A DNA stretch of 34,112 nt from Zetaproteobacteria bacterium. GTDB lineage: Bacteria > Pseudomonadota > Zetaproteobacteria > Mariprofundales > Mariprofundaceae. The translations under genes were made by a program, and so were the position numbers. Where the stretch lies: NCBI GenBank assembly GCA_003233235.1, contig QILF01000156.1, positions 1 to 34,112 of the forward strand, written 5' to 3'. Shown in pieces: positions 1-6,229 of the stretch (positions are counted from its first letter, which is position 1; each line of letters starts with the position of its first letter). The notes under the pieces were generated by a model. It did not search any database. It was given only the letters and a program-made list of their open reading frames with translations, and was not told the origin of the DNA.

Positions 1-696
1 GATGCCAGCGTCCCAACATTCTTTTCCATCACAACAGCCAGTAAACATGACAGAAAGGCGGCTGAGAACATGCCGCTATTGGATGGTGCAACCTACGTTT
101 TCGATAGAGCCTACAACGATTACGGCTGGTATCATAATATGACCCTGCGCGACATCCGCTTTATTGGACGTATGAAAACCAATGCCAAGTTTGAAGTTCA
201 GGAAGACTTGCCAGTATCCGAGGACGGCGTACTGGAAGACCAGCTGATTCGCCTCTCATCGCCAAAAGCGAAGAAAGAGTGCCCGATTATTTTGAGGCGT
301 GTTCGTTTCAACAGAAAGGAAGATGGCAAGATGCTCACTTTCATTACCAACGACCTGAAACGTAGCGCAGGCAAAATAGCAGCCCTGTATAAGGAACGTT
401 GGCAGATTGAACTGTTCTTCAAATGGATTAAACAGAATCTGAAGATCAAGCGCTTCATCGGCACATCTGAAAATGCCGTCAAAATACAGATCATCATTGC
501 CATGATTGCTTACCTGTTACTGAAAATCGCCAACAAGATCATGCCTACAAAGAAATCGCTACAGCAACTCGCCAGATTGGTCTCTGTCAACATCATGCAG
601 CGAAGAGAATTGGCTGAACTTTTGACCAGTGCAGCTCCGCCACCTATACGAAAACCATCATCAAACCCGAGACAGTTGGCGTTGATCAATGCTTAA
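1..696 (+). CDS. IS4-family transposase, C-terminal part
   Basis: DDE transposase, cut off by the window start. The frame is open from base 1; the first internal Met is at 70, but homologous-looking residues (DASVPTFFSITTASKHD) precede it, so that Met is not the true start. Two features place it in the IS4 family: YVFDRAY, which carries the second catalytic Asp, and YKERWQIELFFKWIK, which fits the IS4 signature Y-x2-R-x3-E-x6-K with the catalytic Glu. The first Asp lies upstream of the window. The protein acts in cis on the element's ends. The 3' end is intact and the stop lies just before the presumed right inverted repeat. The transposase and the downstream RT fragment share a frame, with one stop codon between them. 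Confidence 0.85.
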   Translation, partial: DASVPTFFSITTASKHDRKAAENMPLLDGATYVFDRAYNDYGWYHNMTLRDIRFIGRMKTNAKFEVQEDLPVSEDGVLEDQLIRLSSPKAKKECPIILRRVRFNRKEDGKMLTFITNDLKRSAGKIAALYKERWQIELFFKWIKQNLKIKRFIGTSENAVKIQIIIAMIAYLLLKIANKIMPTKKSLQQLARLVSVNIMQRRELAELLTSAAPPPIRKPSSNPRQLALINA

Positions 697-709
697 CCGG
701 ACAGCAGTG
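1..709 (+). mobile_element. 3' end of an IS4-family insertion sequence (left end outside window)
   Basis: The window opens inside an insertion sequence: a transposase reading frame is open from base 1 and stops at 696. A short tail of about 13 bases, including CCGGACAGCAGTG, follows before sequence that reads as reverse transcriptase in frame. That places the right end of the element near 697-709. The exact end, its inverted repeat and the target duplication cannot be verified because the left end is missing. Confidence 0.7.
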
Positions 710-735
710 AAGATGGGAAGTATGCATGGAGACCA

Positions 736-1986
736 ATGCAGCTTATTCACCCAGTTTTGTACGTTTCATTAATTCACAAAATGACAGAGCAAGCTAGTTG
801 GCAACTTATCTGCGATAGGTTTGAAAAGTTCGCAGAAAATAAAAAAATTATGTGTCTTAGCTTACCTGTTGAATCAATGAGCAGTGAAACTGATAAAGCT
901 GAACAAGTAGCTGAGTGGTGGCTTGCAGTTGAACAGCAATCAATTGAATTAGCTCTTGAGTACGAACATTTGTTTCATACAGATATTGCTGATTGCTACG
1001 GCTCAATTTATACGCACTCAATTTCTTGGGCATTACATACAAAAGAAGAAGCTAAGAAACCTGAAAATAAAAACAACTCAGGACTTGTTGGGGTTGTTAT
1101 AGATAAAACCATTCAAGATATGAGTTATGGGCAGACAAATGGTATTCCTCAAGGTTCTGTATTAAGCGACTTTATTGCAGAAATGGTGTTGGGGTATGCT
1201 GATTTATTATTGTCAGAAAGAATCGGTGATTCAATAACAGACTATCAGATATTGCGTTACAGGGATGACTACCGAGTATTTGTTAATAACCCCCAAGACG
1301 GCGAGAAAATCATTAAGCTCCTAACTGAAGTTATGATTGAACTTGGCATGAAATTGAACCCATCTAAAACCAGCTTTAGCAACCAAGTCATTAGCTCATC
1401 GATTAAACAAGACAAATTAAGCTGGCTATATAGGAAGCATTCTTCAAAGAGCTTGCAGCAACACCTTTTGATTATCCATAACCACGCAGAAGACTTTCCA
1501 AATTCAGGGAGTTTAACGAAGGCACTTTTGAGTTTTCATAAACGTCTCTTAAAACTGGAGAAAGCAATTGACTCGTTGATGGTTCTAATAAGCATCTCAA
1601 TAGATATTGCTTACCATAACCCAAAAACTTACCCTGTTATTTCTGCCATATTAAGTAAGCTTATTGTCTTGCTGGATGATGAAAGCTTGCAACTTGAAGT
1701 GATTGGGAAAATTCAAAAACGATTTAGTCAAATACCAAACACGGGGTATATGGATGTTTGGCTGCAAAGGTTTAGCTGGTTTATAAAGAAAGATATTGAG
1801 TATTCAGAGCCTTTGTGCCAATTGATTACTGCCTCTCCAATAGAGATATGGAATATGGACTGGATTTCATGCAAAGAGTTGAAAGATATTATGAATCCAT
1901 CAAAAATCATTGATAGCTCTATACTGACTGAGCTTACGCCAATAATTGATATTGAAGAGATAGAGCTATTCGAGGGGTATCATTGA
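736..1986 (+). CDS. Reverse transcriptase of the defence-associated (UG/Abi-like) type, N-terminally truncated by an IS
   Basis: RNA-directed DNA polymerase, 416 residues from the first Met. Palm motifs are visible: HTDIADCYGS (motif A, about 81-90, Asp83), TNGIPQGSVLS (motif B, about 134-144), YRDDYRVF (motif C, Asp177/Asp178) and LGMKLNPSKT (motif D/E, about 203-212). Residues from about 225 on are predicted helical with no named domain. There is no maturase or endonuclease domain, so it is not a group II intron RT. The YRDD box and solo architecture resemble the 'unknown group' RTs used in phage defence (DRT); I cannot assign the group. Codons 709-735, upstream of the Met, read EDGKYAWRP in frame and look like the RT's own N-terminal motif, so the IS removed the real start. 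GGAG four bases before 736 could allow translation from there. The next gene starts 33 bases on. Confidence 0.8.
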   Translation: MQLIHPVLYVSLIHKMTEQASWQLICDRFEKFAENKKIMCLSLPVESMSSETDKAEQVAEWWLAVEQQSIELALEYEHLFHTDIADCYGSIYTHSISWALHTKEEAKKPENKNNSGLVGVVIDKTIQDMSYGQTNGIPQGSVLSDFIAEMVLGYADLLLSERIGDSITDYQILRYRDDYRVFVNNPQDGEKIIKLLTEVMIELGMKLNPSKTSFSNQVISSSIKQDKLSWLYRKHSSKSLQQHLLIIHNHAEDFPNSGSLTKALLSFHKRLLKLEKAIDSLMVLISISIDIAYHNPKTYPVISAILSKLIVLLDDESLQLEVIGKIQKRFSQIPNTGYMDVWLQRFSWFIKKDIEYSEPLCQLITASPIEIWNMDWISCKELKDIMNPSKIIDSSILTELTPIIDIEEIELFEGYH

Positions 1987-2019
1987 AATGCCTCATTTAA
2001 CTAAAAAAGGAAATCTTTT

Positions 2020-2574
2020 ATGAAGCTACGTTTTCCAATGGCAGTCATCATCTTTCTTAGTGCTTACTCTCCATTAGCTATTATTTTTGCTATTCAGGAT
2101 TTTGATTTTGAAGCATATTCATGGGAACACCCTTATCTGGTCAGTTGGATTTTTGCGGCTTCACTTATTAGCTGCATCATTGTTTGGGCATCAGTTAAGC
2201 TACTTAAAACTTCATCCCCACCTGTAAAGGTTATTCAAGTATCGAATAGGTCTGGAGAACTTATTAACTACAGTATCCCATATATGATTTCATTTTTTGT
2301 TATGGATTTAGGTGATATAAATATGCTCGTTAGCTTTGCATTCTTCATGTGTATAATGTTTTGGATGACACTTAAAACACATAATATTTTCATAAATCCT
2401 GTTTTGGCGATGTTAGGTTACAACCTTTATGATGTTCGGTATGAGTTGAATAAGAAGGAGTATGAAAATTTCTTTCTCATAAAAGGTGAACGCCTATCAT
2501 CTGGAGAACAATGTCGAATTATTGAAATTTCTGAACAACTCTATTTGGTTGCAGATAGAAACCCTGAGGTATAA
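2020..2574 (+). CDS. kwaA: KwaA-like membrane protein of a Kiwa-type defence pair
   Basis: Integral membrane protein of 184 residues. Hydrophobic segments lie at about 6-25, 40-60, 82-97 and 100-133, followed by a soluble tail from about 137 to 184. I recognise no enzymatic motif. The assignment rests on size, membrane topology and the DUF4868/KwaB-like gene 2 bases downstream; Kiwa is a two-gene system of a four-helix inner-membrane protein (KwaA) and KwaB. In the published E. coli system KwaA senses infection at the envelope and works with KwaB in a membrane complex. AAGGA sits about nine bases before the ATG. It follows the RT with a 33-base gap, so RT, this gene and kwaB look like one transcript. 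It could be another small membrane partner of a DUF4868 protein. Confidence 0.6.
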   Translation: MKLRFPMAVIIFLSAYSPLAIIFAIQDFDFEAYSWEHPYLVSWIFAASLISCIIVWASVKLLKTSSPPVKVIQVSNRSGELINYSIPYMISFFVMDLGDINMLVSFAFFMCIMFWMTLKTHNIFINPVLAMLGYNLYDVRYELNKKEYENFFLIKGERLSSGEQCRIIEISEQLYLVADRNPEV

Positions 2575-2576
2575 TA

Positions 2577-3518
2577 ATGGATAAGCTGCAAAAGGCATTT
2601 AAAGACGTGAAGTCTCAGGCCTGGAGTAAAGCTACTGTTTCATTTTATGTGGTGAACAGAAGGCTTGAAAATAGAAAAGCTCATTACTCTGTGAAACAAG
2701 TGAACTCAGATACAGATTTAAGGAAAAAACTAAGAGATACAGCGACAAAGAAAATAAACTCTGCCAATGCTGCCCAAAAGTATGACTTCACCAGTGCTGA
2801 CTTAAATGATGATGTATTAGCAATTGAGCTTTCGATGACAGACTTTCAATTAATAATTGAACAAATCACTAGTGATGAAGAGCTTGTTTTTGCAGAGAGC
2901 TATGAGGAATTGGTTAAAACATGGTTTTATGTCATTAGGCTCGAACTACCTGATAAGCCACTATTGTATGTAGTAAGAAAAGTACCTGGAGGCGCTTGGT
3001 CTGCAAAGAAAGTAAAACAGCTTATTAATATGGTATTTCAAAACAATATGCTGGTCGATTTGAAGCAAGAAGAAATATTTAGGATTGATGGACATGTTGA
3101 TTTCTTTGCTTTTGAAGATTCCCTTTTTATTGCTGAGAAAAATAATTTTGAGGCTGCTTTAAATTTCCGAGTTGGTATGGAAAATAACAGGGATGAAATT
3201 GTCGCTGAATTTAAAAAGTTGAAATTGTTTGCAGACGCTGACGAAGTTGGAAAGTTGGTTGGGGATAATATGCGTTTATTGCGACGCTTATCTCAGGTCA
3301 AGAATGCTGGGTATTATAGTAATACTGAATATATGAAAAAACTGAAAGCTGTGTCAGCTAAAGAAAGTTGGGGGCTGGAGTACAACACAGATAATGAGTT
3401 AATAGTTTCGGAAGAAAATATTGAGCTCGTTTTAAGATTGCTAAACAATGGCCGTCTAACATCGAAGGTGAATGCAGAGAACTTTGATGTTGATGTGAAG
3501 CATAAGCTTGGTACATGA
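2577..3518 (+). CDS. kwaB: DUF4868 / KwaB-like defence protein
   Basis: Soluble protein of 313 residues that I recognise as DUF4868, the family of KwaB from the Kiwa anti-phage system. The charged N-terminal half (1-130) leads into a stretch with conserved hydrophobic strands such as TWFYVIRLEL and KPLLYVVRK (about 120-145). The segment EIFRIDGHVDFFAFEDSLFIAEKNNFEAA (about 162-190; key residues D167, F171, F173, N185, F186) is typical of the family. KwaB is described as the DNA-binding effector that acts with KwaA to block late phage replication and transcription. The start is fixed by GAGG inside the end of kwaA and a 2-base gap. The stop overlaps the next start (ATGA). Length matches known KwaB (about 315). 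Confidence 0.75.
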   Translation: MDKLQKAFKDVKSQAWSKATVSFYVVNRRLENRKAHYSVKQVNSDTDLRKKLRDTATKKINSANAAQKYDFTSADLNDDVLAIELSMTDFQLIIEQITSDEELVFAESYEELVKTWFYVIRLELPDKPLLYVVRKVPGGAWSAKKVKQLINMVFQNNMLVDLKQEEIFRIDGHVDFFAFEDSLFIAEKNNFEAALNFRVGMENNRDEIVAEFKKLKLFADADEVGKLVGDNMRLLRRLSQVKNAGYYSNTEYMKKLKAVSAKESWGLEYNTDNELIVSEENIELVLRLLNNGRLTSKVNAENFDVDVKHKLGT

Positions 3519-4039
3519 TGTTCTTACTAGCTGAACCCTCTTTTGCTCAAAAGAATATAAACTTGCCGTCAGTATTGTCCTTTGGCATGACACTGGATGA
3601 TTTCAAAGCTGGTGTAAGCAGTGTGCGTAATATTGTTATTTCACGAGTACTGCACGAATTGGGATTGATGGAGCAGTGGGGTAGTGGTTATCAGCGTATC
3701 TCAAATGCTTGCAGGGAAGAAGGTTATCCTGAACCTGAATGGCAAGAGCTTGCTTCATGTGTGCGGGTGGTTTTTCATCCGCATCCTGATGTTCCTACAA
3801 ATGTCGGTGCAAATGTCGGTGCAAATGTCGGTGCAAATGATGCTGATTGGAATGAACGACGACAATGGTTTGTTCAGCAATTGGTGGCAGGTCGCGATGT
3901 GAAGAGTGAGGCGTTGAAAGAGCATTGGGGAATCACTACCCGAACAGCTGAGCGAGATATTGCAGATCTGCGGCGAAAAGAGGTGATTGAATTTATTGGG
4001 GCAGCTAAAACAGGTCGTTATCAGTTGAGGGGCAAATAA
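3515..4039 (+). CDS. C-terminal remnant of a RecG-like/AlbA-type ATP-binding transcriptional regulator
   Basis: 174 residues, much shorter than the family (about 450-500). From about residue 22 it matches the end of the 'ATP-dependent DNA helicase RecG-like' regulators: GMTLDDFKAGVSSVRN, then ELGLMEQWGSGYQRI (the C-terminal end of the HATPase_c_4 region), then a flexible linker with three VGAN repeats and a winged-helix domain (about 125-174, EHWGITTRTAERDIADLRR). The N-terminal AlbA_2 and most of the ATPase region are gone. The first 20 residues (MMFLLAEPSFAQKN...) look like novel sequence created at the join with the RT/Kiwa cassette. Such regulators often sit in type I restriction operons next to fic, as here. 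The frame is still open and coupled to kwaB (ATGA) and to the fic stub (TAATG). It is probably non-functional. Confidence 0.7.
   Translation: MMFLLAEPSFAQKNINLPSVLSFGMTLDDFKAGVSSVRNIVISRVLHELGLMEQWGSGYQRISNACREEGYPEPEWQELASCVRVVFHPHPDVPTNVGANVGANVGANDADWNERRQWFVQQLVAGRDVKSEALKEHWGITTRTAERDIADLRRKEVIEFIGAAKTGRYQLRGK
3800..3835 (+). repeat. Three tandem 12-bp units coding for a VGAN linker
   Basis: AATGTCGGTGCA occurs three times in a row, with the start of a fourth copy. It encodes NVGANVGANVGAN between the ATPase remnant and the winged helix. In-frame repeats of this kind are common in linkers of this regulator family and can change number by slippage without breaking the frame. Confidence 0.85.
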
Positions 4040-4125
4040 TGACCTACCAACCTCCCTTCACCATCACCACCGAAATCATTGATTTAATCAGTGTGGTAAG
4101 TGAGCAAGTCGGTTTTGTGCAGCGA
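4039..4125 (+). pseudogene. 5' stub of a fic gene (first copy)
   Basis: The first 29 codons of a Fic-family protein (MTYQPPFTITTEIIDLISVV...) are cut off where the Abi_2 module begins. The reading frame runs on to 4260, but only as filler. The stub repeats the start of the fic copy at 5153: the two 87-bp segments differ at seven positions and share a perfect 50-bp block (4072-4121 against 5186-5235). The start overlaps the stop of the preceding regulator (TAATG), the usual gene junction in such operons. Confidence 0.8.
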
Positions 4126-4172
4126 TATGTGTGTTCTGCAATATTTCACTTCTCAACAGGTGGTTTCTGGTT

Positions 4173-4240
4173 TATACTTCGGGTCAAGAAAACCCGTCAA
4201 AGGCCATGCGCGAAAGTGTATCCTTGGCGGGTTGCTTTGT
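4173..4240 (+). ncRNA. Candidate abiF-type structured RNA upstream of Abi_2
   Basis: A long hairpin lies just before the Abi_2 gene. AACCCG (4191-4196) pairs with CGGGTT (4228-4233). TCAA and GG (4197-4203, one A bulged) pair with CCTTGG (4222-4227). ATGCGC (4206-4211) pairs with GTGTAT (4216-4221) around a GAAA loop (4212-4215), with CC bulged on one side. That is 18 pairs, three of them G-U in the upper stem and lower joint. TATACT (4173-4178) is placed to start an RNA near 4185, just ahead of the stem; I see no good -35. Conserved RNAs (the abiF motif) are known upstream of Abi_2/AbiF genes and act as antitoxin-like partners. Assignment to that motif is inference from position and structure. 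Confidence 0.5.
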
Positions 4241-4256
4241 TTCAGGGGGCGGCTTT

Positions 4257-5156
4257 ATGAAGCACCCTTTTTCTAAAATGCCGACAACCCACCAGCAACA
4301 AGTGGAACTTCTTCAGCAACGCGGCATGGAAATCAACGATGTCCAATCTGCCCAATTCTATCTTCGACATCTCAATTACTATCGCCTTGCCGCTTATTGG
4401 CTTCCTTTTGAAGCAGATCATAAAAGTCACGCATTCAAAACTGGCACTTCTTTTGAGCAAGTGCTCAACCTATATGTGTTTGACCGCGAACTCCGCTTGC
4501 TTGTGCTGGATGCGGTGGAACGAATCGAAGTGTCTGTGCGCGCCCGTTGGGCTTATGAGTTTGCACATAAACATGGTCATCATGCGCACCTTAACCCTTC
4601 TTTTGCACGCAATCACCACCATTGGGAAAAAAACCGCAGTCAGCTAAAGAACGAGGTGGATAGAGCGGATGAAACTTTTATTCGCCATTTGTGCCGAGAA
4701 TATTCAGATGAGCTGCCGCCGCTTTGGGCTGTATGTGAAGTGATGTCGCTGGGTTTGCTATCGCGTTGGTATCAAAACATGAAACCTTTGGGAACGCGCA
4801 CAGCGATTGCAAAGACATATGGCGTGAATGAAAGAACGCTCCAGTCATGGCTACACCATTTATCAACGGTTCGAAATATTTGTGCACATCATTCAAGATT
4901 ATGGAATAGAGAGTTCACTGTCCTTCCCATGATACCTGACCCAGTACCCAAGCGGTTACAGGGGCAATTCATAAGTGAATCAAGGAAAAACTACAATTCA
5001 TTAACGATTATGTTGCACTTTATGAATATTATCGCGCCAGACCACCATTGGAGAGCTAGGCTGATAAGCTTGATAGATTCGCATCATATCCAAACTGCTG
5101 CAATGGGTTTTCCAAACGATTGGAAAACTCGGCGTATTTGGCAGGGCAAACAATGA
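4257..5156 (+). CDS. Abi_2 family (AbiD/AbiF-like) abortive-infection protein
   Basis: 299 residues from the Met at 4257. An upstream in-frame start at 4131 would read through the RNA hairpin and is less likely. The N-terminus KHPFSKMPTTHQQQVELL is the family's usual opening, followed by FYLRHLNYYRLAAYW (about 35-50) and YVFDRELRLLVLDAVERIEVS (about 72-92; key R77, L80, R88). The motif RNICAHHSRLWNR (about 206-218) contains R-x4-H, the HEPN ribonuclease signature. Members are toxic RNA-cleaving effectors that stop growth upon phage infection; some are kept in check by an upstream RNA, and Cas13 is proposed to descend from them. Its stop overlaps the next fic start (ATGA). The gene with its RNA sits between two copies of the fic 5' end. 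Confidence 0.85.
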   Translation: MKHPFSKMPTTHQQQVELLQQRGMEINDVQSAQFYLRHLNYYRLAAYWLPFEADHKSHAFKTGTSFEQVLNLYVFDRELRLLVLDAVERIEVSVRARWAYEFAHKHGHHAHLNPSFARNHHHWEKNRSQLKNEVDRADETFIRHLCREYSDELPPLWAVCEVMSLGLLSRWYQNMKPLGTRTAIAKTYGVNERTLQSWLHHLSTVRNICAHHSRLWNREFTVLPMIPDPVPKRLQGQFISESRKNYNSLTIMLHFMNIIAPDHHWRARLISLIDSHHIQTAAMGFPNDWKTRRIWQGKQ

Positions 5157-5493
5157 CCTATCACCCACCCTTCACTATCACCACAGAAATCATTGATTTA
5201 ATCAGTGTGGTAAGTGAGCAAGTCGGTTTTGTGCAACGGGACTTTCTTGATGCTTCGCCGCAGCTTCGCAAAGAAAACCGTATCAAAACGATTACAGGCA
5301 CATTGCAAATTGAAGGCAGTACACTCACGGAAGAGCAGGTGTCTGCCGTGCTGGATGGAAAACCTGATTGGCATCGGTGCGTGAGTTGGCAGAGGTGAAA
5401 GGTGCGATTGCGGCTTATGATAGGCTGAACGAACTCAATCCATACAAGCTGGATGATTTGCTGGAAGCGCATCGTTTGATGATGGGCGATGTG

Positions 5494-5523
5494 CCTGCCT
5501 GTGCGTGGTCGCACGCAGACAGG
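5494..5523. repeat. Small palindromic repeat inserted in fic (copy 1)
   Basis: CCTGCCTGTGCGTG and CACGCAGACAGG form an imperfect inverted repeat around GTCG. It interrupts the fic coding sequence between MMGDV and the AGSFRDKPVG segment. The same outer arms recur at 5982-6007. Confidence 0.65.
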
Positions 5524-5677
5524 TTGAAACAAGCAGGTTCATTCCGTGATAAACCTGTGGGGGTGTATAATGGGTAAAGAAGTGGTGCATGTTGCGCCAC
5601 CTGCACACAAAATATCAGGACTGATGGCGGAGCTATTGGCTTGGGCGAAACAATCCGATGCACACCCTTTGATTTTG

Positions 5678-5839
5678 GGGAGGGGTTAATCAACTCATGA
5701 ACTCGCATTTTTTATCCACAATGCGCCAACCCTGCGTTGCAACATTTCGCAATAGCCGTGCTATTACGCGCATGTTGCGCCTTGATTTAGCACATTCTGA
5801 ATTGCAACCTGCTTCGCACAGAGTTAATCAACACCTCCC
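5678..5839 (-). mobile_element. 162-bp MITE with IS5-like terminal inverted repeats, inserted in fic
   Basis: The ends are imperfect inverted repeats: GGGAGGGGTTAATCAACTC on the left against GGGAGGTGTTGATTAACTC on the right (read inward). The interior, read on the minus strand, closely matches bases 12,696-12,829, with shared blocks such as TAAATCAAGGCGCAA/CAAATCAAGGCGCAA and AGCACGGCTATTGCGAAA. It has no transposase gene. It splits fic between DAHPLI and SSVFHYEF. The right flank is CTAG-like, which suits the YTAR target of IS5 elements; the left flank is degenerate. It is probably mobilised by a related full-length IS elsewhere in the genome. Confidence 0.75.
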
Positions 5840-5981
5840 TAGCAGTGTGTTTCATTATGAGTTTGAATTTATTCATCCGTTTATTGATGGCAATGGGCGT
5901 ATGGGCAGTGCTGATGCAGCAGCCGATAGCACGGTGTTTATCACCTTTATGCTTAAATTCATTTTACAGACATTAGAAAAC

Positions 5982-6007
5982 GCCTGCCTGTGCCTTGGCA
6001 GACAGGC
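5982..6007. repeat. Small palindromic repeat inserted in fic (copy 2)
   Basis: GCCTGCCTGTGCC TT GGCAGACAGGC is an imperfect palindrome with the same arms as the repeat at 5494. It lies in the coding sequence for the linker between the Fic core and the winged helix, where intact relatives have NAPV-type repeats; one NAPVN survives just after it. Confidence 0.65.
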
Positions 6008-6229
6008 CTCTGTAAACGCCCTTCAAAACGCCCCTGTAAACATTGAAGGCATGCAAACACCCGATGCCATCATTGCTCTGGTTCAAGCGGATCGCTCAAT
6101 CACACGCAGCCAAATGGCAGGGCAGATTGGCAAAGATATTCGCACCATTGGTCGAGCTATTAAAAAGCTGCAAGATGAAGGGAAGCTACAACGCATTGGA
6201 TCGGATAAAGCCGCGCATTGGGAGTTATT

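Noticed and set aside
736-1986. Retron, group II intron or diversity-generating RT
   Set aside because: No intron maturase or endonuclease domain, no template/variable repeat pair and no visible msr/msd hairpin beside the gene; motifs and length fit solo defence-type RTs better.
3800-3835. CRISPR-like repeat array
   Set aside because: The units are 12 bp, contiguous and in frame with a protein linker; there are no spacers.
4039-4260. A separate 73-residue gene
   Set aside because: Only the first 29 codons resemble anything (fic); the rest runs across the abi leader and hairpin.
5697-5840. Start of a new protein at 5697
   Set aside because: This Met lies in the MITE; protein similarity starts only after 5840.
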